A stretch of DNA of 39,677 nucleotides from CAVTYH01 sp963738835 (GTDB lineage Bacteria > Planctomycetota > Planctomycetia > Pirellulales > JADZDJ01), in assembly GCA_963738835.1 (NCBI GenBank), contig CAVTYH010000008.1, forward strand, positions 1-39,677, written 5' to 3'. Positions within the stretch are counted from its first letter, which is position 1; every line of letters begins with the position of its first letter. This document shows positions 26,358-34,687 of the stretch, piece after piece. The translations under genes and the position numbers were made by a program. Under the pieces are notes generated by a model that searched no databases, was not told the DNA's origin, and saw only the letters and a program-made list of their open reading frames with translations.

Positions 26358-27643
26358 TCGCCTCTACTTCGCACCGTCACGCTTGGTTGCAAAGTCAACC
26401 AATACGAAACCGAATTCGTCCGCCAGGCGCTCACCGGCATCGGTTATCGCGACGCCCAGCATGACGAAGCCGCCGATCTTTGCATCGTCAACACCTGTAC
26501 GGTGACGCATGAAGGAGACGCCAAGGGCCGGCAGACAATTCGGCAGTTGGCGGCGCGGAATCCCGGGCGCGAATCGTCGTGATGGGCTGCTATGCCACGC
26601 GGGCGCCGGACGAAATCGCCGCTATTCCCGGCGTGGCCGACGTGATTACCGACAAGCGTGAATTGCCCGATTGGTTGGGCCGCTTCGGTGTGGTCGATCT
26701 GCCGACTGGCATCAGCACGTTCGCCAACCGTCAACGGGCGTACGTCAAAGTGCAAGACGGCTGTTTGCTGCGCTGCAGTTTTTGCATCATCCCGCAAGTG
26801 CGGCCAAATTTTGCCAGTCGGCCGGTTGTGGGCATTTTGGACGAAGTGCAGCGGCTCGTGGCAGGCGGATATCGCGAATTGATTTTGACCGGCATCCACT
26901 TGGGCCACTACGGCGTGGAATGGAATCGCGGCCGATCGAAACACGATTGGATTCGCTTGGCGACGTTGGTGCAGCGCATCGCAGAGCTGCCCGGCGATTT
27001 CCGTGTTCGGCTTTCGAGCATCGAAGCGACGGAAGTCACGCATGAATTGATCGGCGTGATGGCGGCGTACCCGGAGAAAGTTTGCCCGCATCTGCACGTG
27101 TCGCTACAAAGCGGATCGGACGATGTTCTGCGGCGAATGCACCGGCGTTGGGGCGCGAAGCGAATCGTTGAGCGATGCCGGCTGGTGCAGGAAACGCTCG
27201 ATCGGCCGGCGCTCACGACCGACGTCATCGTCGGCTTTCCCGGCGAGACTGAGGCCGACTTTGAAGCGACGTGCCGCATGGTTCGTGAAATCGGCTTTTC
27301 CAAGATGCATCTATTCCCGTTTAGTGCCCGCCGCGGCACGCCGGCTGCCGAAATGCCAGATCAAGTTCCGCCGCCGGTGAAGGCTGTTCGATTGGAAAGA
27401 CTGGCCGCGCTGGAAACTGAACTCCGCGATGCGTATTACCAATCGCTCCGCGGCATGCGTTTGCGTGTATTGATTGAATCGCCGATCGAAAGCCGCCCCG
27501 GCCACATGGTTGGTACCGCTTGCCGCTACGCCCCTGTGGAACTGCCGGGTGATGTAAGCATGCGCAAGCAGTTTGCGACAATTACTGCTGGCATAACCAG
27601 CGATGGGCAAATTTTGACGGGCGAGTCACAAGCCCCATGCTAG
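26319..27643 (+). CDS. mtaB: tRNA t6A37 methylthiotransferase, MtaB-type (frameshifted)
   Basis: Radical-SAM enzyme adding a methylthio group to t6A37 of tRNA. The UPF0004 domain is split: TVTLGCKVNQYETEFV and CIVNTCTVTHEGDAKGRQ in the first frame, GCYATRAPDEIAAIPGV in the second (three cluster cysteines). A lost G near 26567 explains the break (RNPG to ARIVVMGCY). The radical-SAM motif is DGCLLRCSFCIIPQVRP (CxxxCxxC), followed by LTGIHLGHYG, HLHVSLQSGSDDVLRRMHR and DVIVGFPGETEADF. A short TRAM-like tail ends near 441 residues. The first 15 residues are encoded by the hairpin repeat, so the native start may lie downstream or have been replaced. Confidence 0.9.
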
Positions 27644-27717
27644 CGTCGCCCTCGAATCTCTCTGGAATGCTAGTCGGTCTTCCGCTAAACTTCCGCCCCA
27701 TTTTTCCGGGTTCTCCG

Positions 27718-27784
27718 GTAGGTCGGGCTTCAGCCCGAAAGAGCAGTTCAAGGATGGTGTTTGTCAGACTAAAGTCTGACCTAC
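27718..27784. repeat. GTAGGTC...GACCTAC palindromic element
   Basis: A 67-bp element bounded by GTAGGTC and GACCTAC. It contains two internal hairpins: TCGGGCTTCAGCCCGA (27723-27738) and GTCAGACTAAAGTCTGAC (27763-27780). It ends 25 nt before the next ATG. This is a familiar type of dispersed bacterial REP-like unit. Nothing else is seen in 27644-27808. Confidence 0.8.
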
Positions 27785-27808
27785 GATAGCTCTAGTCAAG
27801 GGAGTGCC

Positions 27809-28952
27809 ATGAACCGTTTGCATTTTGCATTTCGATCTTCGACCGTCGCATTAATGTTGGTTTGTCTGTCGGCACTGGTGGTGCTGGCTGTCGCAGCATC
27901 CACGTTTGCGGCTGCGCCCCTGGGACGCCATCGTGCCGTTCAAGAAGGTCGATGCCGATCCGAAGAGCATGTATCCGATCGCTCAATCCAACGGGCCGTG
28001 GATGATTATGGCCACGACATTCCGTGGCGATAAAGCCGGAGAGCAGGCCCAACAACTGGTTTATGAGCTGCGATCGAAATACCACCTGCCGGCTTACACC
28101 TACGAAAAAACGTTCGATTTCACCAAGCCCGTGCAGGGCCGTGGCGTGAATCCGGACGGCTCTCCGAAGCTGATGCACTATTTCGGGGATGGGGCCACGA
28201 TTCGCGAAATCGCGGTGCTCGTTGGCGATTACGAAACCGTCGACGATGCCGGCGCTCAGAAAGTGCTCAAACAACTAAAGTACTTGGAGCCGGATTGTTT
28301 GAAGAGCGAGCAGGCGAAAGACACGCAATCGCTGGGCGCGTTTCGTCAAATGTTCAAAGCGGCCAGCGCCAATAAAGAAAAGGGCCCGATGGCGCATGCC
28401 TTGATTGCCACCAATCCGCTCTTGCCGAAAGAATATTTTGCGGCCAAAGGAGTCGACAAATTTGTGTTGGAAATGAACAAGGGAGTGGCTCACTCGCTGT
28501 TAGATTGCAAGGGGTGCTACAGCGTCAAGGTGGCGACATTTACCGGCGCGGTCCTGATCGATCAATCCAAGATCAGTGAAGTGGAAAAGGGCAAAAAGAC
28601 GCTCGAAAGCCGGCTGGCCGATGCGGCTGAAAAAGCCCACACGCTGACCGAGGCGCTGCGCAAAAAGGGCTACGAGGCGTACGAGTTTCACGACCGAGAG
28701 ACCAGCATCGTGTGCATCGGCAGCTTCGATTCGGTTGGTTATCCTCGAGCAGATGGCAAGACCGAGATTAATCCCGACATCCACAAAATCATGGAAGTCT
28801 TTGGCGCCGATCAGAAGCCGCTGGCCAACGGCGAAACGCTCAAGCCGAAACATCTGGCCGGCATTCCGCTCGACATTCAGCCAATTCCCGTCGAAGTGCC
28901 GCGCCGTTCTATTAGTGCCGATTATCAGCGCAGCATGCGGGCGGAACAGTAA
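27809..28952 (+). CDS. Exported protein with SPOR-like segments (frameshifted)
   Basis: AGGGAG (27799-27804) precedes ATG 27809 and a strong signal peptide (MNRLHFAFRSSTVALMLVCL, cleavage near STFAAA). Near 27905-27925 the frame shifts and continues PWDAIVPFKKVDADPKSMYP. Two segments, GPWMIMATTFRGDKAGEQAQ with YELRSKYHLPAYTYEK, and AHTLTEALRKKGYEAYEF with ETSIVCIGSFDSV, have the pattern of SPOR domains (beta-alpha-beta with a helix of small residues), which bind denuded peptidoglycan glycan strands. About 380 residues joined. The SPOR call is pattern-based and unverified; role otherwise unknown. Confidence 0.7.
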
Positions 28953-28955
28953 GCG

Positions 28956-29123
28956 GTACATAGTCCGACCGTGTCGGTCGGGAGCATGTCGGCGCACACT
29001 CTGGTGCTTTCCACAGTGAACAGCAGTTCTCTTGCCATGCCGGGCGCACTCTCGTAATTTGACGAAGCGGGTTGATCTGCGTCAAATTTCCAACATCCCG
29101 ACCGACACGGTCGGACTATGTAC
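28956..29123. repeat. 168-bp element with perfect 28-bp terminal inverted repeats
   Basis: The left arm (28956-28983, GTACATAGTCCGACCGTGTC then GGTCGGGA) and right arm (29096-29123) are exact reverse complements over 28 bp. Each arm itself contains CCGACCGTGTCGG, able to form a small hairpin. The 112-bp interior has no gene. A 16-bp piece, ACCGTGTCGGTCGGGA, recurs at 21419-21434. The right arm ends 18 bp before the rdgB ATG. It is a MITE-like element; no cognate transposase is present here. Confidence 0.85.
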
Positions 29124-29141
29124 ACCGGCGTTCGCCTTGTC

Positions 29142-29754
29142 ATGCAGCTCATCCTCAGCACGCGTAATCGCAAAAAAGGGCTGGAGCTGGTCGAATTGCT
29201 CGTGCCATGGGATTTCGAGCTGCTCATGCTGGCCGATGTGCCGTGTGCCATTGAAGTCGAAGAAACTGGCGAAACATTCGCCGCCAACGCGGCTCTCAAA
29301 GCGCGCGAGCAAGCTCGACATTTGCAGGCGCTGGGTACTGGGTGAAGACAGCGGGCTGGCCGTCGATGCGCTGAAAGGCGAACCCGGCGTTTACTCCGCG
29401 CGCTTCTCTGGGCCGCAGGCGACCGACGAATCGAACAATCAGTTGCTGCTGGAGTGGCTTGGCAAACTGCCGCTCGAAAAGCGCACGGCCCATTATGTTT
29501 GTCACGCGACGCTGTCCGATCCTGACGGCAACATTCGGGCGGAAGCCGAAGGCTACTGCCACGGTCGGATTCGCTTCGAGCCAGTCGGCCGCGGTGGATT
29601 TGGCTACGATCCGTTGTTCGAAATCGTGGAATATCACCGCACGTTCGGCGAACTCGGACCGACGGTGAAGGCCGCCCTCAGCCATCGCGCCCGCGCCATC
29701 CGGCAGCTAATTCCCGCGATGCTGCGATTAGTCGACAGCGGCGCGTGGCAATGA
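29142..29754 (+). CDS. rdgB: XTP/dITP (non-canonical purine NTP) pyrophosphatase (frameshifted)
   Basis: HAM1/RdgB hydrolyses dITP and XTP to monophosphates, keeping deaminated purines out of DNA. The first frame begins MQLILSTRNRKKGLELVELL (the S/T-x-N-x-x-K nucleotide motif) and ends KAREQARHLQALG. One extra base near 29333 moves to VLGEDSGLAVDALKGEPGVY with SARFSG, then RGGFGYDPLFE and TFGELGPTVKAALSHRARA. About 203 residues, the family size. An ATG at 29118 lies inside the preceding repeat arm and would add eight unconserved residues. Confidence 0.92.
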
Positions 29755-29857
29755 CGAAAGAGGTCAAGGGTCAGGGTTCAGAAAACGAACCCGCTAACCC
29801 CCGGCGGCAGCCGGGAGTTCAACGACTGCTACAATCATTGCAGCGAGGCAAATCAAG

Positions 29858-30232
29858 GTGGCCAGCCGCATCCCCCAACGCGTTTTCATTCTCCTTGTCG
29901 CGGGTTACATCGCGCTGGTGGCGATCATCATCGCCGGCATGCTGTTGCTGAGACAAAACGTGCTGGCAAGTCAAACGACGCCTCAGGCCCAAGCGGCATG
30001 GAACCAGTGGCGCGTCGAAGCCTCGAAGCAAGACGGCACGCACAGTCCCGTGCAACGCAGCGTACCGCGCAGCGACGAACCGCCGGCGCTGGTGCTGATG
30101 CGCGATTATTTCGCCGCGGTCCTCATCGGCCTGTTACTGCCGATTTCGGCGCTCTACGCATTCATTACTTGGATTGTCTGCGGCGTGACTTATCCACCAA
30201 CCAAAGTTTCAGCCGCGGCCCCGCGACAATGA
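29858..30232 (+). CDS. Small two-TM membrane protein
   Basis: The 124-residue product starts at a GTG preceded by GCGAGG. TM1 is VFILLVAGYIALVAIIIAGM and TM2 is YFAAVLIGLLLPISALYAFI, followed by a third weakly hydrophobic ITWIVCGVTY. The loop between is polar (QTTPQAQAAWNQWRVEASKQ). No family recognised. It begins 103 nt after rdgB on the same strand; that gap contains GGTCAAGGGTCAGGGTTCAG, a common dispersed motif, and a small CCGGC/GCCGG hairpin. Confidence 0.6.
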   Translation: MASRIPQRVFILLVAGYIALVAIIIAGMLLLRQNVLASQTTPQAQAAWNQWRVEASKQDGTHSPVQRSVPRSDEPPALVLMRDYFAAVLIGLLLPISALYAFITWIVCGVTYPPTKVSAAAPRQ

Positions 30233-30245
30233 GCCGCGTCGGCCG

Positions 30246-31100
30246 TCACTTCTTCTCGCCCAGAAGTTCCGACACTTTTGGTTCGATGGCTGCGGCCCAA
30301 ATTTCGTAGCCTTTACCATTGGGGTGCAAGTAGTCAGGCATGATGTCTGCCGGCAGTGTACCGTCTGCTTCGAGAAACTTTGGACCGATGTCCAGGTAAT
30401 AGATCATCTTATTGTCGGCGATCTTCGCCGCCAATTCACTGGCCTTGGCATTCTTTTCTCGCTGGAGCATCGTCATCGCCCGCGCAGCGGCAATTCGGTC
30501 TTGTAGATCGGCGGCTTCGACTTTTTTCTTTCCACTTTGGGTGACGATCTTTTCCAGCTGAGCATCGGTCGTGGCGCCCCGCGGGAAAATGCCCAAGAGC
30601 AGAATTTTCGTTTCAGGCAGCTTCTCGCGCACTTCTTTGACAATCACCTTGATGCCGTCCGCAATTTCTTCTGCGGTGTTGTCTTTGCCGTTAGAATTGT
30701 TGGTGCCGATCATAATGACGGCCAACTTCGGCTTGATGCCGTCGACGTTGCCGTTATCGAGCCGCCACAAAACATGCTGCGTGCGGTCGCCACCGACGCC
30801 GGCGTTCATCGCTTTGCGATTGCCATAATATTTATCCCACACTTCTTTGCCGCGGCCGGCCCAGCCTTCGGTAATCGAGTCGCCGATGAACAGCAACTCA
30901 ACATCGCCTTGCTTGGCTCGCTCATTGATCTTTTCGTGCTTGGCGGTTGTTCCCGCATGAAACACGGGCACGACCGCGGTATTCTTGGTCTCCTTCTTTT
31001 CCTCAACGGCGGTGTCGGCGGCCAAGGTCCGGTGGTGGGCCAACTGACTGAGTGCAATGCAGCAAGTAAAAGCGAAACCGAGCCAGTGTGTGGTCTTCAT
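30246..31100 (-). CDS. Exported SGNH/GDSL hydrolase, PAF-acetylhydrolase-like
   Basis: The start at 31100 (MKTTHWLGFAFTCCIALSQL) follows CGGAGC and gives a signal peptide; the longer frame to 31361 lacks conservation. SGNH blocks: I is ELLFIGDSITEGWAG (Ser nucleophile), II is AMNAGVGGDRTQHVLWRL (Gly), III is VIMIGTNNSN (Asn), V is DYLHPNGKGYEIW (Asp/His). 284 residues. In planctomycetes such proteins are typically carbohydrate esterases or PAF-AH-like acyl hydrolases; the substrate is not readable. Between blocks III and V is an insert rich in Lys/Glu/Ala. Divergent from the DUF6807 gene, with which it may share a role in polysaccharide breakdown. Confidence 0.9.
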   Translation of the reverse strand: MKTTHWLGFAFTCCIALSQLAHHRTLAADTAVEEKKETKNTAVVPVFHAGTTAKHEKINERAKQGDVELLFIGDSITEGWAGRGKEVWDKYYGNRKAMNAGVGGDRTQHVLWRLDNGNVDGIKPKLAVIMIGTNNSNGKDNTAEEIADGIKVIVKEVREKLPETKILLLGIFPRGATTDAQLEKIVTQSGKKKVEAADLQDRIAAARAMTMLQREKNAKASELAAKIADNKMIYYLDIGPKFLEADGTLPADIMPDYLHPNGKGYEIWAAAIEPKVSELLGEKK

Positions 31101-31376
31101 TGAAATGCTCCGTTCAGGTGGTGGTTGGCGAGATACAGCGGAGTCGCGGACAACACCAGAATAAACGCCCGATCGGCCACGGAAAAGCTGTCGGGCGACA
31201 AAATCGACACCAAAAACGTAAATCAGGCCCGGTAGTTGAGCCGCGCCGATGGAGCGGCTATTCTGGGCTTGTTGCCAAGGACATCGGGACCCGCGCGCCT
31301 TGACATCGGCGCCAGCCCGGGGGATGTTCGGTCGCGACGCCATTCCCGCCTCAAAGCCCACCTGGAGAGTTGCCCG

Positions 31377-32728
31377 ATGTTCGCCACCTGGTCTCGTCGT
31401 GTTTCGATCGTTCGACTGCTGACCGCAATTATCGTGATGGCGGTTGCCTCTCTGGCATCTGCCGATCAGGCGATCAAATTCTCGGTCGATGCCGGAAAGC
31501 GCGATCGGATGAATACACCCATAAAAGTCGAATTCCTAACTTCTTTCGTTGATTCGATGAATGATGCTCGAAGCGCGACCGTGCTCGATGACGCTGGCAA
31601 TACCGTGATTGGCCGAGTCACAGCGCCCAGCATGTTGGCCGGCGTGAAGTCTCCACCGCCAAACAGAATAGCTCGCGAACTAACGTTCATTCTGCCGGCT
31701 TTGAAAGCGGGAGAATCGAAGAATTTCACCGCGACGATCACATCGAAACCCGACAAAGATATCAAGCCGGACCACATATTTCACTGGCAAGACACCAAAG
31801 GCGAATACGAAGATCTGCTCTTCGGCGAGCGTCCCGTGCTGCGCTACATGTATCACAAGCTCGACGAATCGTCAAAAGAAGCGCGCGATGCCACGTTCAA
31901 ACCGTATCATCATGTTTTCGATCCGGCGGAAGGCAAGCAGTTGTTGACCAAAGGCCCCGGCGGGTTGTGGCCGCATCATCATGGCGTGTTTTACGGCTTC
32001 CGCGACGTCACCTACGGCGATGGCAAGAAGTGCGATATCTGGCACTGCCCAGCGGCTTTCCAAGAGCATTCCAAAACGCTGCGGGAAGAAGCTGGCCCGG
32101 TGCTGGGTCGCCAAGTTTTGGAAATCAACTGGTTTAGCGAGCCTAAGCTGGCCAAAGGCGCCAAGGGCGATGAACCGAACGATCTTTTTGCGAAGGAATA
32201 TCGCGAAATGACGGCATACGACGTGCCTGGTGGAACGCTGCTGGAGTTCGCCTCCCGCCTTACCGCGCTGATGCCGCCGGTGCATCTCGATGGAGATCCG
32301 CAGCACTCCGGTTTCCATTTCCGTGCCAGCGAAGATGTGCATGCCAGGCACGTGAAAGAAACGTATTACTTGCGGACCGATGGCAAAGGCCCGTTCACCG
32401 AAAACGGGGGCAAGGGGGACGAAACGCGAATTGGGACGCCAAAGGCAAGGACCCGCGCACCATCAATCTGCCCTGGGATGCCATGAGCATGGTGGTCGGC
32501 AATAAGCGGTACACGGTGGCGTATCTCGACAAAAGAACGAATCCAAAAGAAGCTCGCTTCAGCGAGCGCGATTACGGCCGCATCGGCTCGTACTTCGTGG
32601 CTGACGTGACCGACAAACCCCTTGATGTGAACTACCGCCTCTGGATTCAAGACGGCGAAATGACCGTGCCGCAAGTCGCAGCGCTCGATGCCGACTTCGA
32701 CGATCCGCCGACAGTCACCGTGAAGTAA
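31377..32728 (+). CDS. DUF6807 (PmoA-like) exported protein (frameshifted)
   Basis: The start at 31377 follows CTGGAGAG, and the first residues (MFATWSRRVSIVRLLTAIIV to ASLASA) are a signal peptide. The conserved block GGLWPHHHGVFYGFRDVTYG with CDIWHC identifies the DUF6807/PmoA-like family of planctomycetes and relatives. Near 32430 a missing A (ACGCGAA-TTGG) breaks the frame: DETR passes to NWDAKGKDPRTINLPWDAMS. The C-terminal part continues VGNKRYTVAYLDKRTNP, SERDYGRIGSYFVADVT and ends YRLWIQDGEMTVPQVAALD. About 450 residues joined. The fold is thought to be a galactose-mutarotase-type sandwich; enzymatic activity is unassigned. Probably periplasmic. Confidence 0.88.
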
Positions 32729-32866
32729 GTTAGCCGGCAGCATCGTCCGTCTGTCATGGTTGGGAATTTCTCGCGCGCGACTTCCATATCATCTCCTGTC
32801 TGACAGGACCGCCTCACGGTCGGGTCCAATTGCGGACCAGACCGATCTCAACCACCACCCGGGCCG

Positions 32867-33148
32867 TTACTTGTTGGTAGTAGCGCTCGCGGAAGTGAAA
32901 GTCGGCGCCGCCAGCGGAGCCCCCACGGAGCGAATCTCAGGAATGTTGTACGCCTGCTTCCAGACGTTTACAAACGTTGCAAAATTCGCCTCGCCTTTGG
33001 AACTGACGCAGCGGCACGGATGCAGCGTGATGCAAAAATCGTCAGGGTCGGGAACAGGCAGCCCCTGATGAACGACCGAACCGCCGCTCATCGAAATTCG
33101 GCGAATGGCTTTGCCGCACTTGGGACAAAGCATCGGTTGCCTAGACAT
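32867..33148 (-). CDS. Small cysteine-containing protein
   Basis: The 93-residue product begins MSRQPMLCPKCGKAIRRISM with a CPKCGK zinc-ribbon-like knuckle, then FCITLHPCRC with further cysteines, so a four-Cys site is possible. GGAGG at about 33158-33162 with 8-9 nt spacing to the ATG supports it. The C-terminal half is not distinctive and lacks membrane segments. No family recognised. It sits between DUF6807 (plus) and DUF1080 (minus); 33149-33424 between it and DUF1080 shows no gene. Confidence 0.6.
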   Translation of the reverse strand: MSRQPMLCPKCGKAIRRISMSGGSVVHQGLPVPDPDDFCITLHPCRCVSSKGEANFATFVNVWKQAYNIPEIRSVGAPLAAPTFTSASATTNK

Positions 33149-33424
33149 CGGATGGCCTCCATCAGAAATGGAAGGAAAGAAAAGTCTGCCATCCTCTCCG
33201 CCGCCTCTATTCTCTCAGATGCCAGCGACAATGCAATGCAATCCGCCTGCTAGCGGCTGTGCATGGCCTGTCACTAGCCCGCCCGCGCCGGTTGGGAATC
33301 GTGCCGTCTGACTTCGACTAAAACCAAACGAACCACGGGCAGCCCTGGTGACTATCGCAAGCCAGGAAAAGTGCGGCGAAACCCGCGTGATCCCCTTGTT
33401 CCCCGTGGTTTTTTCAGATCGCTC

Positions 33425-34182
33425 TTAGTTCTGGCCATCGCGCTTCTCGATCGGCGTCAGTTTGACCTTGCGAAATTCCATCTCGCCTCCTTCCGCTTGC
33501 AGGCCGATCTGCCCGGCAAGGCTTTCAGCGGCGGTGGCGATGTTTTGGAACTGGCCGTTCACCGCGACAGTCACGGCGCCGTGATCGACGGTTACCTGAA
33601 TGGTCTCCCACTCGCCCGGCGGTTTTTCCGAACTCGGCCCGATGCGGTGCAAAGCGCGGGCTCCACTCGCTCGGGGTCCATCGTTAGCTTGAAATCTCTG
33701 ATGTTGCGAATATCCCCTTCTTCGCCATTGGCTCCCTGCGCTTCCAAACAATGCGGCCAAACCTTGTCTGGCCCGGTAATGGCAAACAAAATTCCGCCGT
33801 TCCCTTTGCCGATGTGCCGCTGCTCGACCGTGAGCACATAGTTGTCGTACTTCTTTTCAGTGCGGATGTACCCCGTCGGCTTCCCCTTGGTGTGCAGCAC
33901 ACCATCTTTCACCGACCACACCTCGTCAATCCCAACCACCGCCACCGGCGTTCCATCCTTTGCTTTCTCTCCTTCCTTCGGCGGCCGCTGATACCAGACC
34001 CAACCTTCCAGATTTTTGCCGTTGAATAGCTGAACCGGCTTGCCAAGTGGGCCGGACAACGGCGGCGCTACCATCGCTGTTGATGTCGCCGGCGCAGCGG
34101 TCTCGGGCTCAGCCGCAAAGAGCCAAGTTCCGTTAACAAGCATCGCGGCTAACAGGACGAAGTCGAGAAAGAATGATTTCAT
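33425..34182 (-). CDS. DUF1080 (3-keto-disaccharide hydrolase-like) exported protein (frameshifted)
   Basis: The ATG at 34182 starts a signal peptide (MKSFFLDFVLLAAMLVNGTW, cleavage near LFAAEP). The DUF1080 beta-sandwich follows: PVQLFNGKNLEGWVWYQRPP, DEVWSVKDGVLHTKGKPTGY, YDNYVLTVEQRHIGKGNGGI and WPHCLEAQGANGEEGDI. Near 33658 one missing base moves MDPERVE to ARALHRIGPSSEKPPGEWET, then HGAVTVAVNGQFQNIATA and GQIGLQAEGGEMEFRKVKL, the typical end. About 252 residues joined. Members are annotated as 3-keto-disaccharide hydrolases related to laminin-G/concanavalin-like folds and expanded in planctomycetes. Probably periplasmic. Confidence 0.9.
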
Positions 34183-34687
34183 GTTTTCTCGGGATTTAGG
34201 CGGCGTGCGAAACGCCAACGATTGTAAGTTGGACGGAAAGCTGAGAACCGTGATACTGCTGGTGCTTGGTGGCATTTTAGGTGCCGTTCGCGTTGGACGA
34301 CTACAAGTTATTCAACAGACTCGGGTTGAGCCACAAGTGCGAGCTCCGACACCTCGGCTATTTCGTGGAATCTGCTGGGTCTAGGAAAGATGGCAAATGT
34401 GTCGTAAACATGACAAATCTCTCGCCGTAATTGAGCGAATTGAATTGCCGGGAATTTATCTGCGCCGTGCTCGACTCGCTAATCAGTAACATTGTGCGGT
34501 GGAGAATCACTTGCACTCCGAGTAAATCGGAAATATTTCCCTGGTTCCTCTGTGAAAGTGGTTGACAGGTGCCGTATTCTCGGTAGCATCGCTCCATGCA
34601 GGGGCTTGCTGCACGAGGGTATTATCCTGCCCACACGCATCTATTGAGCAGCATCGTTCGAACCAAGTGTTTCACAGGAGGAGCAGC
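34183..34687. other. Gene-free stretch upstream of the G8 protein
   Basis: Only short unsupported frames on both strands. It separates DUF1080 (minus) from the G8 gene (plus), so it should hold two divergent promoters, which I cannot place. AGGAGG at 34676-34681 is the ribosome binding site of the G8 gene. Confidence 0.4.
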
